A stretch of DNA of 64,000 nucleotides from CAYNKA01 sp964397655. GTDB taxonomy: Bacteria; Spirochaetota; Spirochaetia; DTKZ01. The position numbers and the translations under genes are program-made. Location of the stretch: the NCBI GenBank assembly GCA_964397655.1, contig CAYNKA010000006.1, forward strand, positions 173,100 to 237,099. Reading direction: 5' to 3'. Positions 43,697 through 51,837 of the stretch are shown in pieces; the stretch's first letter is position 1; each line of letters starts with the position of its first letter. The notes below the pieces were generated by a model, which searched no databases, was not told where the DNA came from, and worked only from the letters and a program-made list of their open reading frames with translations.

Positions 43697-44707
43697 CTAT
43701 TTCACCGCCGCGATCTGCTTGAGGAGTTCGATGAAGTCCTTGCCGTGCTTCTCGTACACGGGCGCGACCATTGCCTGCCACTTCGGAACGTCGGTCTTCG
43801 TTATCCTGACGCCCTTGGCGACGAGCTTGTTCATGGCCTCCTCGTCCTTCTTCTGGGCTTCGGCCTTGTTCCAGTCCTCGGTGACCGCGGCGGCCTCGAG
43901 CACCGCCTTCCTGCCCGCGTCGTCGAGCTTGTTCCAGGTGATCTCGGACATGAGGATAGGGCAGGGCGTGTAGGAATGGTAGTCGAGCGTCATGTTCGGG
44001 GCGACCTCGTAGAAGTTGTTCGCTAGGTAGCCGACCGGCGGGTTCTCGGCTCCGTCCACGACGCCGGTCTGCAGGGCGCTGTAGAGCTCGGAGTAGGAGA
44101 TCGGCGTGGGATTCGCGCCGAAGGCGGAAACCATGTCCATCATGAGAGCCGTCTGGGGAACGCGGATCTTGAGTCCCTTCATCTCGGAGACGTCGGAAAC
44201 AACCTTCTTGGTGAAGAAGAAATGACGGGCGCCTTCCTCCACGTAGCCGATCGCGACCATCTTCGAGCCGCTGGATTGGACGTCCTTGAGCAGGTTCTTG
44301 CCGATGTCGCTCTTGAGGACCTTCCAGAGATGGTCCCTGTCGCGGAAGACGTAGGGAAGTCCGAACAGGTTCATCCTTTTCGCGCCGAAGTCGCCGACCG
44401 TGAGCGCGCTGCCCCTGAAGAAGTCGATGGCTCCCATCTGGATCGATTGCATCGAGGTCTTCTCGTCGCCGAGCTGCATTGCGGGGTAGATGTCGATCTT
44501 CATCTTTCCGGCGGTCTTTTCCTCGAGAGCCTTCGCGAAGCGTTCGGCGCTCAACGTCATGAGGTGCCCGGCCGGGTTCACCTCGGCCCATTTCATGACC
44601 ATGGGCTTTCCCGCCGGAGCCGCCTCCTTGGATCCTCCGGCGAACGCCGCTGCCGCGAGGGCCGCCGCCAGGACGAAGGACAACAATGCTTTTCCGATCT
44701 TGTTCAT
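43697..44707 (-). CDS. TRAP4 solute-binding protein (DctP family)
   Basis: 336 residues with a signal ending AAAFA-GGSKEAA. MKGLKIRVPQTALMMDMVSAFGANP holds the binding Arg, followed by YSALQTGVVDGAENPP. AGGAGG lies upstream of the ATG. It follows the LacI gene by 32 bases and is probably controlled by it. Confidence 0.94.
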   Translation of the reverse strand: MNKIGKALLSFVLAAALAAAAFAGGSKEAAPAGKPMVMKWAEVNPAGHLMTLSAERFAKALEEKTAGKMKIDIYPAMQLGDEKTSMQSIQMGAIDFFRGSALTVGDFGAKRMNLFGLPYVFRDRDHLWKVLKSDIGKNLLKDVQSSGSKMVAIGYVEEGARHFFFTKKVVSDVSEMKGLKIRVPQTALMMDMVSAFGANPTPISYSELYSALQTGVVDGAENPPVGYLANNFYEVAPNMTLDYHSYTPCPILMSEITWNKLDDAGRKAVLEAAAVTEDWNKAEAQKKDEEAMNKLVAKGVRITKTDVPKWQAMVAPVYEKHGKDFIELLKQIAAVK

Positions 44708-44739
44708 TTCACCAGCCTCCTGTCTATGTATCGTTTACT

Positions 44740-45792
44740 TTACAAGTAAAATTCGAAATTGTTCTTCATCACGATGCCGATGTTCACGTATTCCCGTTCG
44801 TTGTAGGGCTGTTTCGTGATGTGCCGGTAGAGGATTTCCACCGCCTTGTAGGCCTGAAGCTGGGGATTCTGCCAGATTACGGCCTGAATGGTGTTGTCGT
44901 CGAAAAAGGTCTTTAACTCTTCGAACACGTCGCTCCCGACGACCTTCAGCATGCCGGAAAGCCCCTGGTTTCGTATGAACTCGCACATGGCGAGGGTGTT
45001 GCGCGCGTTGGCGCAGTAAAGCCCCAGGATGTCGCGGAATTTCTCCATGAGCTCCGCGAGGTTGCGGATCAGTTTCTCCTTGTCGTAGAAGTCGTAGAGT
45101 TCGAGGATCTCGATCTCCGGCTTCCTCGCCTTGAGTTCCGAGTAGAAGCCGAAAGTCGTGTCGCGGTGGTTCCTGAGCATGCGGTTTCCGCCGAGGACGA
45201 CGACGCGCCCCTTCGGCTCGATGAAGTTGCTCATGAGCTCGCCTGCGAGGCGGCCGATCCTTTCCGCCGGCGCGCCCACATAGCCCACCTTCCTGCCGCC
45301 GTCCACGTCGGCGTTGAAGATCACGACGGGAATCGATCGCTCGGCGTAGTCCTCCAGGACCGGATTGAGCTCGGTCGCATGCCAGGCCACGGTCAGCATG
45401 CCGTCGAGCTCCCCGCCGTTTTCCTCGAGGACCTCTTCGAGTCTGCCGATCTGGTCCCGGTAGTCGCCCGAAAACATGAATTTACGGATTTGTACGTTGA
45501 AATCCTTGAACGCGGCCTCGGCCTCCGAGATTCCTTTCCAGACGTAGGGGTAGAAGAAGCGGTCCTCCCCGGTTCCTTCGTTGATGAGCACCCCGAGGCG
45601 GACCGTCCTGCGCTTCAGGGACGAGGCGGCGGAGTTGATCTTGAAGTCGTGTTGCCTCGCCAGGCGCAGGACCTTCTCTCTCGTGGCGTCGGCGATGCCC
45701 GCCTTTCCGTACATGACCTTGTGTACGGTCACCGTGGAAACTCCGGCGAGCTCGGCAATATCCTTTATCGTCATGCGTTTGCTCGTCGACAT
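44740..45792 (-). CDS. LacI-family transcriptional regulator
   Basis: 350 residues: N-terminal LacI HTH (MTIKDIAELAGVSTVTVHKVMYGK) and a periplasmic-binding-like effector domain. The start at 45792 has GGGAG upstream; a longer in-frame start would overlap the promoter. It heads the TRAP4 operon and is divergent from the UroD-like pair. LacI-type palindromes based on GATAAACGTTTATC flank the shared promoter region and are its likely binding sites, so TRAP4 and the UroD-like genes should be co-regulated. Confidence 0.9.
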   Translation of the reverse strand: MSTSKRMTIKDIAELAGVSTVTVHKVMYGKAGIADATREKVLRLARQHDFKINSAASSLKRRTVRLGVLINEGTGEDRFFYPYVWKGISEAEAAFKDFNVQIRKFMFSGDYRDQIGRLEEVLEENGGELDGMLTVAWHATELNPVLEDYAERSIPVVIFNADVDGGRKVGYVGAPAERIGRLAGELMSNFIEPKGRVVVLGGNRMLRNHRDTTFGFYSELKARKPEIEILELYDFYDKEKLIRNLAELMEKFRDILGLYCANARNTLAMCEFIRNQGLSGMLKVVGSDVFEELKTFFDDNTIQAVIWQNPQLQAYKAVEILYRHITKQPYNEREYVNIGIVMKNNFEFYL

Positions 45793-45820
45793 CGCTCCCG
45801 CTCCGGAAAGTACAAAAAAT

Positions 45821-45926
45821 GATAAACGTTTACCTTGATTGCATGGTAAAACGCTTTTTTTCACTTGTCAAATGATTTTTAATGCTCTATCATGCAAAAG
45901 AATAGTGTATAGGATAAACGTTTATC
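45821..45926. promoter_or_regulatory. Divergent promoters with LacI-type operators
   Basis: GATAAACGTTTACC (45821-45834) and the perfect palindrome GATAAACGTTTATC (45913-45926) bracket a region where TTGTCAA serves as -35 for both strands: plus TTGTCA (45865-45870)-17-TATCAT (45888-45893); minus TTGACA (45867-45872)-17-TACCAT. A weaker third half-match, GGTAAAACG, is at 45845. Confidence 0.75.
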
Positions 45927-45956
45927 TTTCCTGAGAAAGACAAAGGCGGTCGTTCG

Positions 45957-47087
45957 ATGGATTCCAAAAGCTTCGATTTCACCCTCGCGGACGCCCAGGG
46001 GACGGAGGTCGAGCCTCTTTCGGTCCGGGACTTCGACTTCGACGCGTACGCGGAATACGCCGCCGTACTCGACGAGCGATGCGCGAAGTTCGAGAAGGCC
46101 GAGAGCGGCGTTCTCGTCTGCCGAAGGTTCCGCGTGCCCGGAGTCTTTTCCGCGGCCTGCGGGGACCGGGAGCTTTCGCTCCGGCTCCAGCTCGGCGCCC
46201 TGAAGGCGAGCATGGACTATCCCATGGACGTGCCGAATTTCCTCGAGCCGTGGTACGGGATCGGGACGGTGGCCGCCGCCTTCGGAGGGACCTACCTCTG
46301 GAACGAGGGGCAGGCCCCCGCCGTGGAGCCGCCGTTCGCGAGCGTTCGCGAGGCCCTCGAACGCGAGCCGGTCCCCGTCGCGGAAACCGGAATCGGCCGG
46401 CACATCCTCGGCATGATCGAATACTTCCTGGACGCGAGCGGAGGGAAGATCCCCCTGTCTTTCTCGGACGTCCAGTCCCCCCTCAACGCCGCCTCCGCCC
46501 TCGTGGAAACGAGCGAGTTCTTCATGTCGGTCCTGGACGAGCCCGAACTCGTGGGTCGTCTTCTCGACCTCGTGACCGACCTCTCCCTGGAGTTCTACCG
46601 CAAGCAGCTCGGCCTCATCGGAGGCGCGCTCGCATCGCCGGGGCACGGCTTCTCCTCCTCGCGGGTCTTCGTCGGGATCGGGGCGAGCGACGACAGCTCG
46701 ACCATGCTTTCGCCCGACATGTATCGGGAACTCGTCGCCCCGAGGATGGAAAGGTTCGGCGGGGCCTCCGGCGGGATCGCGTACCACTCCTGCGGGAACT
46801 GGAGCGGTAAGATCGGAGCGGTGAAGGGCATGCGTGGCCTCAGGACCGTCGACGCGGCCTTCACCTCGCGGACTGACCCGGACCCGAATCCGCCGGAGGC
46901 TTTCCGCGAGGCGTTCTCCGGCACCGGCATCTGCGTGAACGCGCGCATGGTCGGTGACGCCGATGAGGTGCTCTCGGTCTTCGGGCGGCTGTGGGATCCC
47001 GGCATGAAGCTCGTCGCGGTGACCTACTGTGCGACGAAGGAAGAACAGGCGAGGGTCTACGAGGGCATCCGGGAGGCGGCGCGATGA
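45957..47087 (+). CDS. UroD/MtaA-superfamily protein (putative methyltransferase)
   Basis: 376-residue TIM-barrel protein of the uroporphyrinogen-decarboxylase superfamily. It carries the zinc motif of methylcobamide:thiol methyltransferases, His277-x-Cys279 (YHSCGN) with a later Cys358 (VTYCAT), which true heme-pathway UroD lacks. A methyl-transfer role is therefore more likely than heme synthesis, although no corrinoid protein is encoded here. It is translationally coupled (ATGA) to a second homologue and under LacI-type operators shared with TRAP4. Confidence 0.75.
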   Translation: MDSKSFDFTLADAQGTEVEPLSVRDFDFDAYAEYAAVLDERCAKFEKAESGVLVCRRFRVPGVFSAACGDRELSLRLQLGALKASMDYPMDVPNFLEPWYGIGTVAAAFGGTYLWNEGQAPAVEPPFASVREALEREPVPVAETGIGRHILGMIEYFLDASGGKIPLSFSDVQSPLNAASALVETSEFFMSVLDEPELVGRLLDLVTDLSLEFYRKQLGLIGGALASPGHGFSSSRVFVGIGASDDSSTMLSPDMYRELVAPRMERFGGASGGIAYHSCGNWSGKIGAVKGMRGLRTVDAAFTSRTDPDPNPPEAFREAFSGTGICVNARMVGDADEVLSVFGRLWDPGMKLVAVTYCATKEEQARVYEGIREAAR

Positions 47088-48154
47088 TCGTCCCGAAGAT
47101 CGCCTATCCCGCGGAGATCGTCCTCCACCCGGACTGGTGGAACGCGCACGAGGGCATCGCCTTCGACCGGGACTTCTTCTTCCATCCCGCCAAGCGGGTG
47201 GAGGAGGAGCGGCACATGGAGAAGGCCCTGTACGAGCGCTGGGGGCGCTACGGCCTCGGCTCGAAGGACCCGGAGGCGAGGCCGGAGGTCGGGGCCGTGC
47301 ATCTCGCCGCGGGTTTCCTGATCTCGGAAATGCTGGGCTGCAGGGTGGAGTACCTGGAAGGATCGGCGCCGCAGGTCCTTCCCGCGGGGATCGAGGACCT
47401 CTCGGCCGTGTCGGCGGACGCGGCATTCGCCTCGCCCGCGTACGGGAAGTTCGCGGATCTTCTCGACGGGCTCAAGACCCGATACGGCGGACTTTCCGGG
47501 GACGTGAACTGGGGCGGGATCCTCAACATCGCCCTCGACCTGCGCGGGGAGAGCCTCTTCATGGACCTCTACGACCGGCCCGGCGAGACGAAGTCCTTCT
47601 TCCGGACCCTGGCCGAAGTTCTCGGGCGGTTCACGGAAGGCGTCGCCCGCGAAACGGGAACGACCTCGGTTTCCGTGAACCGGATCGTACGGTTCTTCGA
47701 CGAGCCGGTGTTCCTACATTCCGAATGCTCGCACACCATGATTTCCGAGGATCTCTACGAGGAATTCCTTTTCCGTTTCGACCGGGACTGGAGCGAAATC
47801 CGGAGGCCGTTCGGCATCCATTACTGCGGGGCCGACCCTCACCGGTACGCGAAGGTCTTCGCGAAGCTCCCCCGTCTGGATTTCCTCGACCTCGGCTGGG
47901 GCGGGAACGTCGCGGAGCTCAGGCGGCACCTGCCGGAGACCTTCTTCAGCATCAGGCTCTCGCCCGTCGAGATCGCCAAGGCGACCCCCTCGGGCATCGA
48001 AGCCGTGATGAGGCGGCTCGCCGCGGAGTCCGGCGATCCTCGGCTCACCGGCTTCTGCTGCGTCAACCTGGACCGGAGCGTGAGCGAGGCCCAGATCGCC
48101 GCGATATACGAAACGGCCGAGAAGCTCAGAAAGGAAGCCTGCACGAATTCTTGA
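47084..48154 (+). CDS. Second UroD/MtaA-superfamily protein (putative methyltransferase)
   Basis: 356 residues, distant from its upstream neighbour but with the same predicted zinc site: His246-x-Cys248 (IHYCGAD) and Cys325/Cys326 (GFCCVNLD). GGGAGG lies before the ATG, which overlaps the previous stop. The two may work as partners, for example on one methylated substrate, or as a heterodimer. Substrate and methyl acceptor are unknown. Confidence 0.7.
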   Translation: MIVPKIAYPAEIVLHPDWWNAHEGIAFDRDFFFHPAKRVEEERHMEKALYERWGRYGLGSKDPEARPEVGAVHLAAGFLISEMLGCRVEYLEGSAPQVLPAGIEDLSAVSADAAFASPAYGKFADLLDGLKTRYGGLSGDVNWGGILNIALDLRGESLFMDLYDRPGETKSFFRTLAEVLGRFTEGVARETGTTSVSVNRIVRFFDEPVFLHSECSHTMISEDLYEEFLFRFDRDWSEIRRPFGIHYCGADPHRYAKVFAKLPRLDFLDLGWGGNVAELRRHLPETFFSIRLSPVEIAKATPSGIEAVMRRLAAESGDPRLTGFCCVNLDRSVSEAQIAAIYETAEKLRKEACTNS

Positions 48155-48179
48155 ACCGGCCTCGAAAAAGCGTTATATT
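48151..48179 (+). promoter_or_regulatory. Promoter of the small protein gene at 48207
   Basis: TTGAAC (48151-48156), 17 bases, TATATT (48174-48179). It overlaps the end of the UroD-like gene and is followed by AAGGAGA and the ATG. Confidence 0.65.
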
Positions 48180-48206
48180 TATGAGTATTCCGGTAAGGAG
48201 AAGAGC

Positions 48207-48392
48207 ATGAGAATAGAGAATGCGGAGAGCATGATGTCCGCGCTTCGTAACACCGCCTCCGGCGAATCGAGGGTGGAGCGCGAACCCGACGGCGACAAGG
48301 ACGACAAGGTATCGGCAGCAACGAAGTCCGTCAGACCCGAAGCCTCACCGCTTCCCGAAGGAATGGGGAACAGCGTGAACATCCTCGTTTGA
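48207..48392 (+). CDS. Small hydrophilic protein of unknown function
   Basis: 61 residues, MRIENAESMMSALRNTASGE at the start and GNSVNILV at the end, charged in the middle. A complete single-gene unit surrounds it: a promoter, AAGGAGA site and a clear terminator, which argues that it is real despite its size. The tail distantly recalls the NIDIRV-like end of YjfB-type putative motility proteins; I regard this as a weak hint only. Confidence 0.65.
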   Translation: MRIENAESMMSALRNTASGESRVEREPDGDKDDKVSAATKSVRPEASPLPEGMGNSVNILV

Positions 48393-48408
48393 CCCCGCGT
48401 CATCCGTG

Positions 48409-48447
48409 AAACCCGGCCGACGGTGAGAGAGGCCGGGTTTTTTATTT
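48409..48447 (+). terminator. Rho-independent terminator
   Basis: AAACCCGGCC (48409-48418) and GGCCGGGTTT (48431-48440) with a following T-rich run end the small-protein transcript. Confidence 0.9.
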
Positions 48448-48500
48448 CGTCTTTCCTGACAGCATCGAGGGTTTGATTGGTTTTCAAAAAAGGAGGAACC

Positions 48501-49553
48501 ATGAAATACCGTCGTTTCCTTGTGTTCGCGGCGATGATTGTGTCGGCGGACGTCCTGTCCGCCCAGAAAATCACGGAAATCGCCTATGTAACCGCGGAAG
48601 GCAATCAGGTCGTCCTGGAAAAGACCTGGGCCACCGCCTTCGTCAGCCAGGAAACCGAGGCCAAGGAGACTCCCGGGGTGTCGAAAAGGAGCGTCGAGTT
48701 CAAGCCGGCCTGGGCCGCCGGGCTCAACGCGTTGTCCGGGGAAATCCTGCTCAAGGATCCGAAAGGCGCCGCTGTCGCGAAGCTCGCGCCCGATGCCCCC
48801 TCGGGGGACCTTCCCGCCGGCGTTTACACCGCCGACGTCTCGGTCGACTTCGGAGTCTACGGAAAGGTGCGATTCTCCGTGGCTGGGGTGGAGGTGAAGG
48901 ACGCGTCGCCCGCGAACCGGCCGGGCAAGGACGGGAAGCAGGTCCGGACCTCCTCCCACACGAGGGTGAGTCTCCAATTCAATCTCCCCCTCGTGAGGAT
49001 CGAAAGGACGCCCGAAAACCTGAAGGGCGAGGCCTCGTACGAGGCGGTCACGTATTGGGCCCTGGACAAGAAGGACGGCAACTACATCGGCTACGCCAAG
49101 CTCTTCCCGCCCGGGGAACGGGACGCGAAGAAGATGATCCGGAAGAACGAGGGCTCGGACCGCTGGGGGAAGGCGCCCGCCGGGACCTACGACTTCCTCG
49201 TCAACACCGACATTTCGTTCGCGGGCAGGGCCTACGACGTCCGGATCCTCAGGATGCGTCTCGATGCGAACTCCCGCTTGAAGCTGCATCTCGTCATGAA
49301 CGGGGCGCTCGTCACCGTCACGGCCCCGAAGGCTCCCCACGCCGTGCATTTCTACCAGCCCGGGACCGCGGCCAAATCCCCGAAACCCGTCCGCGATCAA
49401 AAGTCGGAGGTCTTCACGAGCGAGGCGCCGCGGCAGAAGATACCCTGCCCCCCGGGCACCTACGACGTGCTCTACAATTTCGACTGGGGCGGCCGCTACG
49501 AGTGGCGCCCCGGCGTGAGGTTCAACGTGGGGTCCTCCGTGGCTCTCCCCTAG
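48501..49553 (+). CDS. Secreted protein of unknown function
   Basis: 350 residues with a clear signal peptide (MKYRRFLVFAAMIVSADVLSA-QK) and a mature part rich in beta strands containing two similar stretches, each ending PxGxYxxxY/F-type turns (LPAGVYTADVSVDFG; APAGTYDFLVNTDISF; CPPGTYDVLYNFDWGG). This suggests repeated immunoglobulin-like or carboxypeptidase-regulatory-like beta domains. A strong AGGAGG supports ATG 48501. I recognise no family. Confidence 0.7.
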   Translation: MKYRRFLVFAAMIVSADVLSAQKITEIAYVTAEGNQVVLEKTWATAFVSQETEAKETPGVSKRSVEFKPAWAAGLNALSGEILLKDPKGAAVAKLAPDAPSGDLPAGVYTADVSVDFGVYGKVRFSVAGVEVKDASPANRPGKDGKQVRTSSHTRVSLQFNLPLVRIERTPENLKGEASYEAVTYWALDKKDGNYIGYAKLFPPGERDAKKMIRKNEGSDRWGKAPAGTYDFLVNTDISFAGRAYDVRILRMRLDANSRLKLHLVMNGALVTVTAPKAPHAVHFYQPGTAAKSPKPVRDQKSEVFTSEAPRQKIPCPPGTYDVLYNFDWGGRYEWRPGVRFNVGSSVALP

Positions 49554-49558
49554 GGCGT

Positions 49559-49587
49559 TTGACAGACGTCCGGCCGGTCCCTATAGT
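49559..49587 (+). promoter_or_regulatory. Promoter of the nitrilase gene (leaderless)
   Basis: TTGACA (49559-49564), 17 bases, TATAGT (49582-49587). The ATG at 49594 lies seven bases after the -10, where transcription should begin. Confidence 0.75.
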
Positions 49588-49593
49588 GGTCGT

Positions 49594-50391
49594 ATGCGCG
49601 TTGCACTCGTACAGAACCACCCGACCTTCGGGAAGAAGAAGGAGAACGTCGAAAGACTGTTCTCCCTCATCGAGAGGGAACCGGCGGACCTCTACGTCCT
49701 TCCGGAGATGGCCTACACGGGCTATCAGTTCGTTTCGTCCGAGGAGGCGGCGGAACTCGCCGACGACCTCGACGCCTCGAGCGTCCGCGCCTTCCGCGAC
49801 AAGGCCCGGGAAAAGAACGCCGCGATCGTCTTCGGCTTTCCGGAGAAGACGCCTCGGGGACTGTTCAACTCGTCCCTGTGCGTCCTCCCCGACGGTGCGG
49901 AGTTTCTCTACCGGAAGACGCATCTCTTCTACAAGGAGAAGCTCTGGTTCCTCCCCGGCGACACCGGTTTCTTCGTCTTCGAGTTCCGCGGCCTCAAGAT
50001 CGGGCCCGCGATATGCTTCGACTGGTTCTTCCCCGAGAGCTTCAGGACCCTCGCCCTGCTCGGAGCCGACCTCGTCGCCCACTCCTCGAATCTCGTCATG
50101 CCCTACTGCCAGCAGGCCGATTTCGCGGCGGCGATCGAGAACCGCGTCTACATAGCCACGGCGAACAGGGTGGGCGTCGAGCGCAGGGAGGAGGAGAGCC
50201 TGAAATTCACGGGCGAGAGCGTGCTCGTCTCGCCTAAGGGGGAATACCTGCTCCGCGCCTCGAGAGAGGAGGAGGACGTACTCGCCTGCGACGTCGATCC
50301 CGCGCATTCCCGCACCAAGAAGATCAACGCGTTCAACGAGGTCTTCGAGGAGCGAAGGCCGGAATACTACCACCCCGCGTTGAGGAAGTGA
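49594..50391 (+). CDS. Nitrilase-superfamily carbon-nitrogen hydrolase
   Basis: 265 residues with the complete Glu-Lys-Cys triad: Glu38 (LPEMAYTGY), Lys108 (YRKTHLF) and Cys141 (GPAICFDWFFPE). Such enzymes hydrolyse amides, often omega-amides or carbamoylated compounds; the exact substrate is unclear. There is no Shine-Dalgarno sequence and the promoter ends at the start codon, so the mRNA is probably leaderless. Confidence 0.88.
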   Translation: MRVALVQNHPTFGKKKENVERLFSLIEREPADLYVLPEMAYTGYQFVSSEEAAELADDLDASSVRAFRDKAREKNAAIVFGFPEKTPRGLFNSSLCVLPDGAEFLYRKTHLFYKEKLWFLPGDTGFFVFEFRGLKIGPAICFDWFFPESFRTLALLGADLVAHSSNLVMPYCQQADFAAAIENRVYIATANRVGVERREEESLKFTGESVLVSPKGEYLLRASREEEDVLACDVDPAHSRTKKINAFNEVFEERRPEYYHPALRK

Positions 50392-50490
50392 GCGCGAAGC
50401 ACGCGGTCGCGGCCGATCTCCGCCGGCTGCGGCGCATTCGGAGTACGGATTAATCCTTGAAGAGGGCGGGCATCGTCTCGGTAAAGCGAA

Positions 50491-50685
50491 TCAGGTCGCC
50501 GGAGTCCTTTTGATGACGGAAATTACGATGTCGATATCGCTGTCCGGGTTTTCCGTTCCCTCGGCGCAGGATCCGAAGAAGTAGACCGCCTGCACCTGCG
50601 GGAAATGGGATCTAATCATATCCAGCGGTATCGAGAACATGGAAGCAGTTTTTCCTGCGGTATTCCCGCGGTTTATAACCCGCAT
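50491..50685 (-). pseudogene. Truncated nucleotidyltransferase (MNT-type) remnant
   Basis: The 64-residue frame carries the GSx10DxD signature (FFGSCAEGTENPDSDIDIVI) of minimal nucleotidyltransferases, known as AMPylating antitoxins of HEPN toxins or as resistance enzymes. The frame then stops at once. The adjacent frame continues plausibly (HQKDSGDLIRFTETMPALFKD, then stop), which points to a frameshift in a short domain protein. No HEPN partner is visible. The probable original start is the ATG at 50640. It lies directly downstream of the FadR-like gene. Confidence 0.55.
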
Positions 50686-50695
50686 GTGCCGCCGG

Positions 50696-51430
50696 TCAGG
50701 GCTGATCCGGAAAATTGACGAAGTACTTCGACAATTCCTCGTGCGATTTGTACCAGATCTGCGAGGGACGAGAGCGAATGTGCGTCGATACCGCCTCGGC
50801 GATGCCGTCCTTTTCCCCTTTGTAGATTTTATCGAAGATCGACTTATGGGATTCGTAGAGTTCCTTCACTCCCTCGGCGCTGCCTTCCTCGTGGAGATGC
50901 AGGTAGCGTACGCGATCCAGATGGGTGCATATCTTCTGCAGCGAGTACCATGTCCAGCTTTTCCCCGCGGCCTCGTAGAGAAAACCGTGAAACTGGTTGT
51001 CGAGCTCGAAGAAACGTTTCCTCAGGGTGCTCTCCTGGACGTAGTAGTTCTGAATATTCAGATTCTCCTTGATCTTCACCGCCATCACCTCTTTCAGGTT
51101 GCCGCAGAGGTCCTTGAGCACGCTCGATTCGATGATGCTTCTGATGTACATGGCTTCCTGAATCAGCTGATAATCGATGTAGGAAACGCAGGTCTTGTTC
51201 TGGGAGTAGATGTCTACGAGTCTTTCCTCCCGGAGCCGGGAAAGAGCTTCACGTATGGGGGTCCTGCTGATACGCAGGAGCGAGGTGAGGTCAGCGTCGT
51301 TTATGTGCTGTCCCGGTACGAGATTCAAATGCATGATGTTTTCGCGAAGGAGCCTGTATGCGTATTGGCTGTTGTTTTCCCATGCCGCTTTTTCGTCGAT
51401 CGTGAATTGCCCCAAATTTTCCATGTCCAT
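50696..51430 (-). CDS. FadR/FCD-type GntR transcriptional regulator
   Basis: 244 residues: an N-terminal winged HTH (INDADLTSLLRISRTPIREALSRLREERLV) and an FCD effector domain (FELDNQFHGFLYEAAG; ESHKSIFDKIYKGE). It is divergent from TRAP5 across a 407-base gap that holds two AATATATT-centred palindromes, its likely operators. It differs clearly from the two regulators at 36.6 and 41.0 kb. Confidence 0.87.
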   Translation of the reverse strand: MDMENLGQFTIDEKAAWENNSQYAYRLLRENIMHLNLVPGQHINDADLTSLLRISRTPIREALSRLREERLVDIYSQNKTCVSYIDYQLIQEAMYIRSIIESSVLKDLCGNLKEVMAVKIKENLNIQNYYVQESTLRKRFFELDNQFHGFLYEAAGKSWTWYSLQKICTHLDRVRYLHLHEEGSAEGVKELYESHKSIFDKIYKGEKDGIAEAVSTHIRSRPSQIWYKSHEELSKYFVNFPDQP

Positions 51431-51510
51431 CGACCAGGCTCTCCTCTTTTTCCGTCAGCGGGACTCGCATCCACTCTATGCATAAACACGGAGTTTATTC
51501 AACCGAACTC

Positions 51511-51524
51511 ATTAATATATTAAT
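51511..51524. promoter_or_regulatory. Palindrome ATTAATATATTAAT near the FadR-like gene
   Basis: A perfect 14-base palindrome, 80 bases upstream of the regulator start; a further AATATATT overlaps its right end. It shares its core with the palindrome at 51708. The rest of 51431-51685 shows no gene or structure I can name. Confidence 0.55.
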
Positions 51525-51685
51525 ATATTGTAATACGACCGGAGTCCATCAGGCAAATCCAACCCCGGAAACCGGATTACAGGAGGGGACGGGGAAAAAG
51601 CATGTCCTCTCTTTGCAAAATTGGGCTGAATGGGACGGTAGTCTTCAAAAGAAGGGTACCGGCCGCAGATCCCGGAAAATTCTGT

Positions 51686-51719
51686 TTGACAATTTAGATT
51701 TAGCATACTAATATATTAG
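51686..51719 (+). promoter_or_regulatory. TRAP5 promoter with operator over the -10 box
   Basis: TTGACA (51686-51691), 17 bases, TAATAT (51709-51714). The perfect palindrome CTAATATATTAG (51708-51719) covers the -10 box, an arrangement expected for repression. The remaining 118 bases to the start codon show no clear feature. Confidence 0.7.
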
Positions 51720-51837
51720 CACAAAAGAATCAAAAAGATATGAAACAAAAAAAGAGACCGTACGAGTGCCGAGCAAGGATGTGGTTGCTCCCTTGCGCAC
51801 CGACGGGAATTCTCAACATGCGGGAGGTCACGACACG

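Noticed and set aside
45957..48154. Naming the two UroD-like genes hemE
   Set aside because: Both have the His-x-Cys and later Cys zinc motif of methyltransferases and sit in a regulated transport cluster, not with heme genes.
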